The notes: a model not told the origin generated them from the letters alone. 64,000 bases of DNA from UBA7887 sp964408735 (GCA_964408735.1 CAYPAX010000004.1:1-64000); one strand, 5' to 3'; numbered from the stretch's first letter, positions 24,136 through 33,140 are shown. Made by a program: numbers and translations.

Positions 24136-24273
24136 GTGACAGTTACCTATTATTCGTGGATTTTTTTTGAAACATCAATAGCTTATAAGGCTACGCCCAT
24201 CATCGCTATAGCTACGGATTTCATAATACATTGATATTAAATGGAAATACGTCTAAGAATAGGTAACTGTCAC
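24136..24273. mobile_element. AT-rich inverted-repeat element, MITE or REP-like
   Basis: A 138-base AT-rich block bounded by perfect 16-bp inverted repeats, GTGACAGTTACCTATT at 24136-24151 and AATAGGTAACTGTCAC at 24258-24273, with partial similarity continuing a few bases inward. The interior contains a run of eight T and no reading frame. It lies 3 bases behind a stop codon and between convergent genes. No target-site duplication is visible. The base composition contrasts sharply with the surrounding GC-rich DNA, so it was probably inserted. It could also work as a terminator-like hairpin between the convergent genes. Confidence 0.6.
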
Positions 24274-24290
24274 AAATTTCATAGCTGGGT

Positions 24291-25556
24291 CTAGAAGGTC
24301 ATGGCGCTGGGTTCGCCGGCGGCTTCCATGCGGGGATGCGCCGTGATCTCGTCGAGCATGGGCTCGGAGACGTGGATGTCGACCAGCTCGAGGGTGTTGC
24401 GGATACGCACGATGCGCGTCGCCATGGGATCGGTGTTGTGCAGGGTCTTGACCGCTATGCGCACCGCCGCATCGCCGTCCTTCATGGTCAGGGGTATCTT
24501 GGCGCTTTCGAGATAGCTCGAGGTCACGACGTTGGAGAGCGTCACGCTGAGGTCGGTGCGGTCGTAGAGGCGCTGGGTGATGACGTCGGCGCTGGCGAAA
24601 CCCGTGGCATTGCCCTTGGTGGCGTCGTTGAGGTCGAGCAGCACCATCTTGCGCACCCGCGGCTTGTCGAAGCCCTCGGCGCCGCGTGCGTTGCGCCCGG
24701 TGACGTTGGGGTCGGCGCCGGAGCCCGAAATGTTCTTGCCGATCTCGTCGACCACCAGCACGTCGATATCGTCAATCATGAGCCGCGCCATGAGCTCTTT
24801 CGAGCGCGCCTGCAGGGCCGATTCCCGCTCGAACAGCCCATCGGGCGTCATCGCCTCGACGATGGCGGTGGTGTCGAAGGCATCCTCGACCAGCCCGATA
24901 CCGAAGAGGAACGGGATGCGGGCCATGAGCACCGATGCCGCGTGGGGAATGGCGCTGCCGAAATCGTCCATGGAATAGCCGCCATGGATGGCGCTGGCGC
25001 CGGCGATTTTGCCCATGCCGATGATCATCATCTTCTGCACGCCGCTCTCGACCGGGCCGCGATAGCTGGTATGGGGCTTGACCCGGTTGATGACCACCAC
25101 GCCGTCGGCCGCGTGGGCGTATTTGTCCATATGGATGGGGATGCCCTGGTCTGTCTCGGCCACCACCACGGTCTCCATGGTGGCGCGCACGGGCGCACCG
25201 ATTTCCGACTCGCTGACGCCATAGCCCGCCAGCAGGCCGGCCTGGGCTTCGGCATCGCCGCCGCCATGGCTGCCCATGGCCGGAAAGACGAATGGCTCGG
25301 CGCCGCGCGCCTTGAGCTCGGCCACCAGGGCCTTGACGGCGATATCGATATTGGCGACTCCGCGGCTGCCGACGCCGATGGCGATGCTGGCGCCGGGCTT
25401 TACCGTGGCGCTGATTTCCGCCCGTGCCACCTGCTCCCTGACCGCGCCGGCGACATCCGCGATGGTGTGGCGCTCGAAATGCTGGCGCGCCGGCAGCATG
25501 CGGGGCAGGGCGAAATCGATGCCGCCGGGAATATTGATCTTCACGTCGGATAGCAT
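24291..25556 (-). CDS. LarA-like (DUF2088) lactate-racemase-domain protein
   Basis: 421 residues from the ATG at 25556, next to the lysine- and His-containing LarA-type features: GASIAIGVGSRGVANID, FVFPAMGSHGGGDAEAQ (the S-H-G-G loop) and HAADGVVVINRVKPHTSYRG (V-K-P-H). LarA racemises lactate with a nickel pincer cofactor; many homologues lack known substrates, and this one lies without larB, larC or larE genes in the window, so cofactor use is unknown. It converges on the AT-rich element and is divergent from the ExbB-like gene, with 127 bases between. Confidence 0.75.
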   Translation of the reverse strand: MLSDVKINIPGGIDFALPRMLPARQHFERHTIADVAGAVREQVARAEISATVKPGASIAIGVGSRGVANIDIAVKALVAELKARGAEPFVFPAMGSHGGGDAEAQAGLLAGYGVSESEIGAPVRATMETVVVAETDQGIPIHMDKYAHAADGVVVINRVKPHTSYRGPVESGVQKMMIIGMGKIAGASAIHGGYSMDDFGSAIPHAASVLMARIPFLFGIGLVEDAFDTTAIVEAMTPDGLFERESALQARSKELMARLMIDDIDVLVVDEIGKNISGSGADPNVTGRNARGAEGFDKPRVRKMVLLDLNDATKGNATGFASADVITQRLYDRTDLSVTLSNVVTSSYLESAKIPLTMKDGDAAVRIAVKTLHNTDPMATRIVRIRNTLELVDIHVSEPMLDEITAHPRMEAAGEPSAMTF

Positions 25557-25683
25557 GCGCTTTCTCCTTCAGGTCGCAGGCGGCGTATATAGCATGTCGC
25601 GGGCATCGGTTGCTGGCGGCAGCGCGCTATATTACTGTTCGCCGCCGTTACGCCTAGTGGGGCCTGAGAGGGGAGATTAGCGA

Positions 25684-26475
25684 GTGCAGCGAAATTCGTT
25701 CAGCCTATGGCGGGTTTTCCGCATCGAGGCACACCATCAGCTGTTGCTGAAATGGATGGTGATGGCGGCCGTGGCCGGATTCGCCTTCTTCATTGCGGCG
25801 GCCTATGGCCTGGTCGAGGAGGTCTTCAGCGTCGACCGGACCTACATTTCTCTCACCATCACGCTGCTCTTCCTCTTGACGAGCATTCATTGCCTGCTGC
25901 GCACGGTGTTCATCTCGCGGCAGCTGCATGTGGCCGGAGAAACGGGCCGCATGATCGCGAATGCGCCGCACGGCTTCGCGGTAGACGGCGCAGAGGTGCG
26001 TCTCGGCAGCGACCAGACCCTGCCCGGCGGCGTGCTGGCCGAGCATGTGCGCGACCTCGTGCTCAAGGCGCGCACCAAGCCCGGGCGGCTCGACCAGACG
26101 CTGCTGCTCAAGGCCTTCGAGGAAAAGCTGCACGGCGCCCAGGCCATCGGCTTTTTCATCTCCGAGACCCTGCTGCGGCTAGGCCTGCTGGGCACGGTCA
26201 TCGGCTTCATCTTCATGCTGGCGCCGCTGACCAGCGTGCAGACCATCGACGTGGCCCAGATGCGAGAGGTGCTGGCCTCCATGTCCGGCGGCATGGCGGT
26301 GGCGCTCTACACCACGCTGTGCGGCCTGGTCGGCGGCATTCTGCTCAAGCTGCAATATTATTTCCTCGACGGCGCCACAGAGGAGCTGGTGGCGACGGTG
26401 ACCGAGATCACGGAAGTCTATGTGGTGCCGGTGCTGGAAGCGCCTGCGATGGAGGTTGCCCATGCTGCGGAGTAA
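25684..26475 (+). CDS. MotA/TolQ/ExbB-family proton-channel-like membrane protein
   Basis: 263 residues from a GTG with a strong ribosome site (AGGGGAGA). Four membrane spans are visible: about 22-45, 54-78, 155-185 and 198-225. The last two carry the ExbB/MotA signature, LGLLGTVIGFIFMLAPL and GGMAVALYTTLCGLVGGILL. Family members form pentameric channels that convert proton flow into mechanical work with a single-span partner; that partner is probably the next gene, which overlaps by 14 bases. There is no tonB, tolA or flagellar gene nearby, so the driven system is unknown. Confidence 0.8.
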   Translation: MQRNSFSLWRVFRIEAHHQLLLKWMVMAAVAGFAFFIAAAYGLVEEVFSVDRTYISLTITLLFLLTSIHCLLRTVFISRQLHVAGETGRMIANAPHGFAVDGAEVRLGSDQTLPGGVLAEHVRDLVLKARTKPGRLDQTLLLKAFEEKLHGAQAIGFFISETLLRLGLLGTVIGFIFMLAPLTSVQTIDVAQMREVLASMSGGMAVALYTTLCGLVGGILLKLQYYFLDGATEELVATVTEITEVYVVPVLEAPAMEVAHAAE

Positions 26476-27088
26476 CCGCCGCCGCGATACCACAGAGGCC
26501 TTCACGGACCTGCTGTTCAACGCCCTGCTCGGATTCGTCTTCATGTTCGCCGTAGCGGTGATCTTCATGAACCCGATCGCCAAGACCGGCGCCATCGAGA
26601 CCAAGGCCGAATACATCATCACCGTCACCTGGCCCGAGGGAAATCCCTCCGACGTCGATACCTGGACCCAGGATCCGGCCGGCAATCTTACCTGGTACGC
26701 CGCCAAGGAAGCCGGGCTGATGCATCTCGACCGCGACGATACCGGCACCACGCGCGACATTCTCACCATCAACGGCGTCACGGTGGAGAATCCGCTGAAC
26801 CAGGAGATCGTCTCGATCCGCGGCATCGTGCCGGGCGAGTGGACGGTCAACATCCAGATGTACGCCTATGACCCCACCGGGCTCGACGAGGCCTCGGCGA
26901 CCGATCCGCCGGTGCCCGTGACCGTCAAGGTCGAGAAGATCAATCCGGTGGTCCGCGTGGTGTTCTACGACACCCTCATCCTGCGCGGCCAGGGCGACGA
27001 GGTGACCGCGGTGCGCTTCACCATCCAGCAGAACGGCGATGTGGCGGACATCAACCAGCTTCCCAAGAAGCTGTTCCGCGCCACCTGA
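26462..27088 (+). CDS. single-span membrane protein, ExbD/TolR-like partner
   Basis: 208 residues. The start at 26462 overlaps the ExbB-like gene. A short cytosolic head (LRSNRRRDTTEAFTDLLFN) with Asp/Thr near the membrane is followed by one span (ALLGFVFMFAVAVIFMNPI, about 20-40), as in ExbD, TolR and MotB, where an Asp at the span's start carries protons. Here Asp16 stands just before the span. The periplasmic part of about 165 residues is longer than in ExbD and looks like a beta-rich domain (YIITVTWPEGNPSDVDTW). I do not recognise that domain. The pairing with the ExbB-like gene is the best clue to its job. Confidence 0.65.
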   Translation: MLRSNRRRDTTEAFTDLLFNALLGFVFMFAVAVIFMNPIAKTGAIETKAEYIITVTWPEGNPSDVDTWTQDPAGNLTWYAAKEAGLMHLDRDDTGTTRDILTINGVTVENPLNQEIVSIRGIVPGEWTVNIQMYAYDPTGLDEASATDPPVPVTVKVEKINPVVRVVFYDTLILRGQGDEVTAVRFTIQQNGDVADINQLPKKLFRAT

Positions 27089-27098
27089 GGCCTGCGCT

Positions 27099-27956
27099 AT
27101 GGAAAACGATACCGTTCGGCCGCGGCGCAGCCTGATCTTCGCCCCCGGCAACAAGCCCGAGATGTTCCCCAAGGCGCTCAAGACCGGCGCCGATATCGTC
27201 ACGGTCGATCTGGAGGACGCCGTCGCGCCCGAGCACAAGGACGATGCGCGCGGCAAGACCTTGGCCTTGTTCGAAAGTGCCCAGGCCGATGACGGCATCG
27301 AGCGCATCGTGCGCATCAACTGCCTGCGCACGCCGGAGGGTCTGCGCGATGTGCTGGCTATCCTCGACAGCGAGACGCCGCCGCCGGCGCTGATGCTGAC
27401 CAAGGTCAAGACGCCGGACGAGGTGCGCCTGCTCGACGAATTGCTGGGCAGTGGCCGCCACGCGCAAATCCGCTTCCACGTCATCATCGAGACCAATGAC
27501 GGGCTCGATGCGGCATACGGGATCGCACGCTCGTCGCCGCGTATCGACTCGCTGCTGTTCGGCGCCGTCGACATGGCGGCAGAGCTGCGCACCGAAGTGA
27601 GCTGGGAGACCCTGCTCTATACGCGCTCGCGCCTGGTCCACGCGGCGGCGGGTGCCGATGTGGATCTGATCGACGTGCCCTTCCTCGATCTCGATGACCA
27701 GGCCGGGCTGGAGGCCGAGGCCAAGGCCTGCGCGGCGCTTGGTTTTACGGGCAAGGCGGCGATCCATCCCAAGCAGATCCCCGTCGTCAATGCCGTGTTC
27801 AGCCCGAGCCCAGAAGACCTGGAGCGGGCGCGGCGCATTATCGATGCCTTCGAGACAGGCAATAGCGGCCTGGTGGTGATCGACGGCAAGCTGATCGAAA
27901 AGCCGGTCTTGCGCTCCATGTACCGCATGGTCGCGATCGCCGAGCGCATCGCATGA
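27099..27956 (+). CDS. CoA ester lyase, CitE/HpcH family
   Basis: 285 residues. The HpcH/HpaI aldolase barrel is recognised from RRSLIFAPGNKPEMFPKA, VTVDLEDAVAPEHKDDAR, IRFHVIIETNDGLDAAYGIA, LLFGAVDMAAELR and GKAAIHPKQIPVVNAVFSP. Arg in the first motif and Glu and Asp in the next ones bind the CoA substrate and Mg. Members cleave malyl-, citramalyl- or similar CoA esters. It sits 10 bases behind the ExbD-like gene and 11 before an unknown membrane protein, an odd location for a metabolic lyase. No partner CoA-transferase or MaoC gene is near. Confidence 0.88.
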   Translation: MENDTVRPRRSLIFAPGNKPEMFPKALKTGADIVTVDLEDAVAPEHKDDARGKTLALFESAQADDGIERIVRINCLRTPEGLRDVLAILDSETPPPALMLTKVKTPDEVRLLDELLGSGRHAQIRFHVIIETNDGLDAAYGIARSSPRIDSLLFGAVDMAAELRTEVSWETLLYTRSRLVHAAAGADVDLIDVPFLDLDDQAGLEAEAKACAALGFTGKAAIHPKQIPVVNAVFSPSPEDLERARRIIDAFETGNSGLVVIDGKLIEKPVLRSMYRMVAIAERIA

Positions 27957-27967
27957 GAGGCTAGAAA

Positions 27968-28549
27968 GTGGCACCGGACTCAAACACGCTCATGCTCGGC
28001 GAGATAGAGCTGGTCGGCGCCTATGTGGTGGTGGCGACACTGCTGCTCACCATCGCCATCTGGAACCGCCAGCGCTGGTGGATCCGGGCCACCGCCATCA
28101 CCATCACCTTCGCCTTCTTCTTCATCTCCTGGGTCTCGGTGCGCAATCTGCTCGGCTGGCCGACGGAACAGGATCTGCCGGACCGCTTCGAGCTGCTTTT
28201 CGCCACGGTGCAGGAGCCGGACGAGGTCATGCGCACGCCCGGTGCCATTTATGTCTGGGCCATGACCCTGCCGGGCGAGGGCACGGTTTCCGAGTCCGAT
28301 ATCTATAATCCGGCGATGTTCGACACCCGCGTCGGCGCCGAGCAGATGCCGCGTTCCTACAAGCTGCCCTATGACCGCACCACCCATCGCGAGATGCATG
28401 AAGCTGTCATCAAGATCGTTCAGGGCACGCGCCAAGTCGGCGTCACCGACCGCAAGCCGAAAAAGCCCGGCGAAAGCGAGGACCAGTCCGAATTCAGCTT
28501 CTACGACCGCCCCGACCCCATCCTGCCGCCCAAGGCGGGCGAGCCTTAG
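27968..28549 (+). CDS. membrane protein of unknown function in the ExbB/ExbD-like cluster
   Basis: 193 residues from a GTG start. Two membrane spans (about 12-32, ELVGAYVVVATLLLTIAIW, and 38-58, ATAITITFAFFFISWVSV) precede a soluble domain of about 130 residues with an acidic Pro-rich tail (KPGESEDQSEF). I do not recognise a family. It ends the four-gene run 25684-28549, whose genes overlap or are spaced by 10-11 bases, so it is probably made together with the ExbB/ExbD-like pair and could be their third membrane component. Confidence 0.6.
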   Translation: MAPDSNTLMLGEIELVGAYVVVATLLLTIAIWNRQRWWIRATAITITFAFFFISWVSVRNLLGWPTEQDLPDRFELLFATVQEPDEVMRTPGAIYVWAMTLPGEGTVSESDIYNPAMFDTRVGAEQMPRSYKLPYDRTTHREMHEAVIKIVQGTRQVGVTDRKPKKPGESEDQSEFSFYDRPDPILPPKAGEP

Positions 28550-28640
28550 GGACTGCACACCGCTGCATCTCGGTATTATTTGTTGGTGCTCGGCTGGTTC
28601 GGCTTACCTTTAAAGCGGGAAGAGAAGGTAGGGAAAGACG

Positions 28641-30488
28641 GTGACGAGCAATCGGCGCGAGGCTGTGCCTGCCGGCGACGATGCGCAATTCCTTGAAATC
28701 CTGAAGAACTGGAATCAGGGAATTGCGATCCGACAGGGCGAAAAGATCGTATTCGCCAATCAGGCGTTTGCGGATATGTGCGGCTTCGAGTCCCCACAGG
28801 AAATTCTGTCACTTGACTCGGCGCTCCTGCTCATTGCCGAACACGAACGAGAACGCGTGACCCGATACTTTACGGCCCGCGTCATCGGTGGGGATGCTCC
28901 GGTTTGTTATGAGATAGAGTTCCTGCGCAAGGGTGGCTCGCGATGGTGGGCTGAGAACCGGGCTCAGATCGTCAGCTGGAACGGTGCGCCCGCCGTGATG
29001 ATGGGCATATACGACATCAGCGAGCGCAAACGCACGGAAGCGGCGCTGCGCGAGAGCGAAGCGCGATTCCGGGATTTCGCGGAAGTCGCATCCGACTGGT
29101 ATTGGGAAACTGATACTGAGCACCGCTTCAAAGACTATGCCATCTACGAGTCCGAATCTGCCTCCAACCCGGATTGGAGCCACACGCTCGGCAAGACCCG
29201 CTTGGAGATGCGGCCTGACGACGATACCGACGACGAAAAATGGCAGCGCCACCGTGCTGACCTGGAGGCGCGCAGGCCATTTCGCAATTTCATGTACAGA
29301 TTGCGCGACGGCCACCGCGGCTACCGGCACGTCAAGATTAGCGGCCGACCAGTTTACGATGCGGCAGGGAGTTTTATCGGCTATCGTGGCACCGGTTCCG
29401 ACATCACCATGCTGCGCCAGCGCGATGAAGAGCTGAAGCGGAGCGAACAACGCTTCCGCAATCTCGTCCAGGGTTCCATCCAGGGCGTCGTCGTGCACCG
29501 CGGCGGCGAGGTCGTGTTTGCCAACCAGGCTATGGCCGACATATTCGGCTATGACCATCCCGACGAAATAATGTGCACCGAGACCCTGGAATCGCTGGTC
29601 TTGGGAAGCGACATGGAGAGAATGCGGGGCTATAGCCGGGACCGATTGCTCGGCAAGCCCGCGCCGAGCCAGTACGAGTTTAGGGCAAAGCGCAGGGATG
29701 GCACCCCGATATGGCTCGAGACCCGTCCAGCGTTGGTCGATTGGGAAGGCTTGCCGGCCACCCAATTCGTCATGTTCGATATCACGGACCGGAAAGTCGC
29801 CGAGGCTGAGGTGCGCAGGAGCAATGCGCGCTTCCGCGATCTGCTCGAGGAGTCCAATCAGGGCATCGGCATTAGGCAGGACGACAAGGTCGTTTTCGCC
29901 AACCAGGCCCTCGCGGATCTCTTCGGCTATGACAAGCCCGAGGAAATGCTCGCTTTGGAGTCGGTAGAGGCGCTGCAGGCGCCGCAAGAGTCCGAGCGCA
30001 TCCGCGCCTATAAGGAATTGCGGGAGAAAGGGCTCGAGGCGCCGCCGCAATACGAATATCGCGGCCGCCACAAGGACGGCTCGATCATGTGGTTGGAGAA
30101 CCGCGTCCAGAAAGTGATCTGGAACGGCCGTCCCGCCATCCTCGGCATGACCACGGATATCGGTGCCCGAAAGCGTGCCGAAGACGCCTTGAACCGGGCC
30201 TATGACCAAATGGAGGTCAAGGTCGAGGAACGAACCCAGGAACTCAGGCGAGAGGTCGACGAGCGCAAGCAAGCCGAACAGGCACTGCGCGAGAGCGAGG
30301 AACGGTTTCGCCAATTCTTTGAGAAGTCGCCAACGGCGATGCGGGTGGTCGACTTCTCGTCCGCCAAGACCTACCTCGCCGACCTGACGGTCGATAGCGA
30401 CGACTTGTTGGCGTGGCTGCACGGCCACCCGGAGGTGCTGGAGGAGTATGCTGAGGGTCACGGTGCAATCCGATCCCACCCGCCTTAA
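28641..30488 (+). CDS. multi-PAS sensor protein, remains of a histidine kinase (frame lost before the catalytic domain)
   Basis: 615 residues from a GTG (leader AGAGAAGGTAGGGAAAG). Four PAS domains are visible at about 15-130, 138-262, 270-390 and 396-512; three share the pattern FRDLLEESNQGI and VFANQALADLFGYD. A coiled coil follows (VEERTQELRREVDER) and then the start of a fifth PAS (FRQFFEKSPTAM) that stops after about 50 residues. No His-kinase dimerisation domain is present, and the frame ends at 30488, 41 bases inside the HATPase fragment that starts at 30448 in another frame. Compared with the intact neighbour at 31326, the join looks like a deletion with frameshift. The truncated protein may still be made as a sensor without kinase output. 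Confidence 0.8.
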   Translation: MTSNRREAVPAGDDAQFLEILKNWNQGIAIRQGEKIVFANQAFADMCGFESPQEILSLDSALLLIAEHERERVTRYFTARVIGGDAPVCYEIEFLRKGGSRWWAENRAQIVSWNGAPAVMMGIYDISERKRTEAALRESEARFRDFAEVASDWYWETDTEHRFKDYAIYESESASNPDWSHTLGKTRLEMRPDDDTDDEKWQRHRADLEARRPFRNFMYRLRDGHRGYRHVKISGRPVYDAAGSFIGYRGTGSDITMLRQRDEELKRSEQRFRNLVQGSIQGVVVHRGGEVVFANQAMADIFGYDHPDEIMCTETLESLVLGSDMERMRGYSRDRLLGKPAPSQYEFRAKRRDGTPIWLETRPALVDWEGLPATQFVMFDITDRKVAEAEVRRSNARFRDLLEESNQGIGIRQDDKVVFANQALADLFGYDKPEEMLALESVEALQAPQESERIRAYKELREKGLEAPPQYEYRGRHKDGSIMWLENRVQKVIWNGRPAILGMTTDIGARKRAEDALNRAYDQMEVKVEERTQELRREVDERKQAEQALRESEERFRQFFEKSPTAMRVVDFSSAKTYLADLTVDSDDLLAWLHGHPEVLEEYAEGHGAIRSHPP

Positions 30489-30825
30489 GCAGGTCTTCCT
30501 CAACGTCCTTTCCAACGCCGTGAAGTACAATCGCCCTGACGGGACAGTCACCGTCGATGCCGCAGCCACCGACACCGGCATGATGCGGTTCAGCATCGCC
30601 GATACCGGGCCGGGCATTGCCGCCGAAAAGCACGACGAGGTGTTTCGCCCGTTTTCGCGCCTCGGCGCGGAGGCTTCGACGATCGAGGGCGCGGGCATCG
30701 GGCTGACCATCAGCCGCCAGCTCGTCGAAAGCATGGGCGGCAGGCTCGACTTCGACAGCACCCTCGGCGAAGGCAGCACGTTCTGGTTCGAGGTTCCCCT
30801 CATCGAACAGCAGCCGTCGTCCTGA
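30448..30825 (+). pseudogene. detached HATPase_c domain of the broken histidine kinase
   Basis: 125 codons carry the ATP-binding part of a histidine kinase: N-box LKQVFLNVLSNAVKYN, G1 ADTGPGIAAEK, F-box VFRPFSRLG and G2 IEGAGIGLTISRQ. Nearly every position matches the C-terminus of the paralogue ending at 32852. There is no HisKA domain in front; the sequence starts directly at LRVTVQSDPTRLKQ. The frame could be translated by itself, since the ATG at 30448 is preceded by GGAGGAGT, and would overlap the PAS protein by 41 bases. More probably it is the remnant of one gene after an internal deletion. Confidence 0.8.
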
Positions 30826-31325
30826 AAACATTCGTGAGCCCCTACGCATTCGCCACCATGTTCCCCAGCCTGTCCGCCTACCTGGCAGGCCTGCGACCGA
30901 AGCGGCGGGAGGAGTGAGGTTGCCCTGCGCCTGGGCGGCGCGCTGGGGACGAGGGCGGGCGGCGGCGATCCTCGAACGTTAGGCATGTCCCTGAAGCTGC
31001 CCGATAGATTCAGGCCGGGAGTTGGGGCAAAGGCCGTCGAAAAGGAGAGTTTGGTCGGGAATACGCCTTATTTCAGACTTTCTTGGGCGAATTCGGCTTA
31101 AGGTACTTTTAGCCGAGGCTGTTCTCTAACTCGGGGATCTGAGTCAAGCTCTCCTTGATGTGCCTGCCGGGGTCACTGTTCTCTTCGCAGTAGAGGCTGT
31201 GCCCTCTGCATGATGGCGTTGGAGGACGGGTTCCCAAACGACAGCGCGCGTTCGAGAAGTAACTTGTTGGGTCTCAGCTCATTCGGGTTACTTTCTGTAT
31301 GAATGTCGTGTGAAAGGGTGCGGCC
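30826..31325. other. 500-base intergenic stretch without a recognisable gene
   Basis: Between the broken and intact sensor kinases there is no frame with clear homology. An in-frame tail without a start (codons reading SPYAFATMFPSLSAYLAGL, stop near 30915) and an imperfect hairpin CGGCTT...TTAGCCG (31094-31115) were seen. The promoter of the intact kinase should lie in the last 150 bases, which are relatively AT-rich, but no convincing -35/-10 pair was found. Confidence 0.5.
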
Positions 31326-32852
31326 GTGGCGGTCAAGCGACATACAGCGATATCTGGGTACGGCAACGCAGAACTCCTTGAAGTCCTGGGAAGCTGGAGT
31401 CAGGGAATCGCGATCCGCCAGGGTGAGCGGTTCGTCTTCGTCAACCAGGCCTTTGCTGAGATGTGCGGCTATGACTCACCAGAAGCGGTTCTACGCCTCA
31501 GTTCGGCAATTCTAGTCGTTGCCGAAGACGATCGCGAGCGGGTATCTGGATATTTTGGGGCCCGCGTCAGAGGAGAGGACGCTCCCGAATGTTACGAGCT
31601 GAAATATGTTCGCAGGGATGGCTCCTTTTGGTTCGCGGAGCACCTAGCCCAAGACGTGCTCTGGCACGGCGAACCTGCCGTTTTGAGTGCCGTGAACGAT
31701 ATTACCCAACGCAGGCATGATGATGACAGGTTGAAAGAAAACCAACAGAGGTTCAAGGACTTCGCCGAATCGGCGGCTGATTGGTTTTGGGAAACCGATA
31801 GCCAACACCGGTTCAAGCGGTTCGCGGGACAGAGCGACAGGGGCGATCGCGACCTCGGCAAGACACGCTTTGAATTGCGCCTGCCCGATGACGTGGATGA
31901 CGAGAATTGGCGGGCCCACCACGCGGACTTGGCGGCTCACCGACCTTTCCGGGGGTTCGAATTCGAGCGTAATTCCGCCGACGGAACCAGACAGTACATT
32001 CGCGTAAATGGCGTGCCACTATTTTCCAACGCGGATGAATTTTTGGGTTACCGCGGCACCGCGAGTAACATTACCGAGAGCAAACGACGTCAACGGGAGC
32101 TTGAACACGCCAAGGATGCGGCCGCCAGGGCAAACCGGGCGAAGTCGGAATTTCTGTCGTCGATGAGCCATGAGCTGCGGACACCTCTCAATGCGATCCT
32201 TGGATTCGGGCAATTGCTGCGCGACTATTCAGACGATCCGCTGACAGCGGAGCAGGAGGCCTATCTGGAGCAGATGCTCGATGGTGGGCAGCACTTATTG
32301 GGTTTGGTCAACGAAGTTCTCGATCTTTCGAAGATAGAATCAGGCGACTTTGACCTGTCTTTGGAGGCGGTAGATCCTTCGGCCATAATACGAGAGAGTT
32401 TGCGGCTTGTGCAGCCACTCGCTGACGAGCGTGGCATCGCCATCATCAATGATGCGGACATTGAGTCGGGCCTGCGGGTGAAAGCCGATGCGGGCAGGCT
32501 CAAACAGGTCCTCCTCAATATCCTTTCTAATGCTGTCAAATACAACAGCGACAAGGGAACGGCGTCCGTCAATGCAGCCGAGACGCACTTCGCTATGCTG
32601 CGGATCAACGTCTCCGATACCGGACCGGGGATTGCCGACGAAAAGCGCGACGAGGTATTTCGCCCGTTTTCGCGTCTCGTTGCCAAGGCATCAAAAATTG
32701 AGGGCACAGGCATCGGCCTGACCATCAGCAGACAGCTGATCGAAAGCATGGGCGGCAGGCTCGACTTCGACAGCACCCTCGGCAAAGGAAGCACATTCTG
32801 GATCGATGTTCCGCTCGCCGAGCCTAAGGCAGCATCCTCTGGAGACGTGTGA
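31326..32852 (+). CDS. PAS-domain sensor histidine kinase
   Basis: 508 residues from a GTG. PAS domain 1 spans about 15-130 and PAS 2 about 140-252 (both lack membrane spans, so the kinase is cytosolic). HisKA follows with the phospho-acceptor His282 in SSMSHELRTPLNAILGFGQ, then HATPase_c (about 390-500) with N-box QVLLNILSNAVKYN, G1 DTGPGIADEK and G2 GTGIGLTISRQ. It lacks a receiver domain, and no response regulator is adjacent; the nearest candidate receiver is the diguanylate cyclase at 43694. It is a paralogue of the broken kinase just upstream and its C-terminal 130 residues are very similar. The signal is unknown; PAS domains may bind haem, flavin or a small ligand. Confidence 0.9.
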   Translation: MAVKRHTAISGYGNAELLEVLGSWSQGIAIRQGERFVFVNQAFAEMCGYDSPEAVLRLSSAILVVAEDDRERVSGYFGARVRGEDAPECYELKYVRRDGSFWFAEHLAQDVLWHGEPAVLSAVNDITQRRHDDDRLKENQQRFKDFAESAADWFWETDSQHRFKRFAGQSDRGDRDLGKTRFELRLPDDVDDENWRAHHADLAAHRPFRGFEFERNSADGTRQYIRVNGVPLFSNADEFLGYRGTASNITESKRRQRELEHAKDAAARANRAKSEFLSSMSHELRTPLNAILGFGQLLRDYSDDPLTAEQEAYLEQMLDGGQHLLGLVNEVLDLSKIESGDFDLSLEAVDPSAIIRESLRLVQPLADERGIAIINDADIESGLRVKADAGRLKQVLLNILSNAVKYNSDKGTASVNAAETHFAMLRINVSDTGPGIADEKRDEVFRPFSRLVAKASKIEGTGIGLTISRQLIESMGGRLDFDSTLGKGSTFWIDVPLAEPKAASSGDV

Positions 32853-32994
32853 CTCAGTGCCGGATCGTCGCGAACGTGTCTTGGGGGTGCTTCGTGAATG
32901 GGCTCCACCGCCGCCGAATCGAGAATCATGAAAGCGCTGTTGGAGGAGCTGAAGTAGGTCGCCGTGGCGGCGACCGCAAACGCCTCTTGTGGGT

Positions 32995-33140
32995 CTACCA
33001 TCGGAATCCTTGAGGAAACGGTTGTTGTTGCGCGGTGGGTATGTGCGTGAACTCGCGCCAGCGAGTTATCCACATATCCACGGCGGTGGCGATTTTCTCA
33101 TGCAGCAGGTGGCGTGAGTAGCGAACAGCGGCTAACCTGG
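32995..33140 (-). pseudogene. 3' gene fragment next to the IS110 element
   Basis: A minus-strand frame ending at 32995 reads AAVRYSRHLLHEKIATAVD and MWITRWREFTHIPTAQQQ before its stop. Codon choice is normal for this genome (high GC at third positions), so it was probably coding. Upstream of about 33140 the frame enters the IS110 region and loses any coherent sequence. I read it as the 3' end of a gene cut by the insertion; the protein is not recognised. The other part of 32853-33334 contains nothing else supportable. Confidence 0.3.

Noticed and set aside
32880..33000. Short plus-strand frame ending MKALLEELK
   Set aside because: Under 20 codons with no ribosome site or known match.
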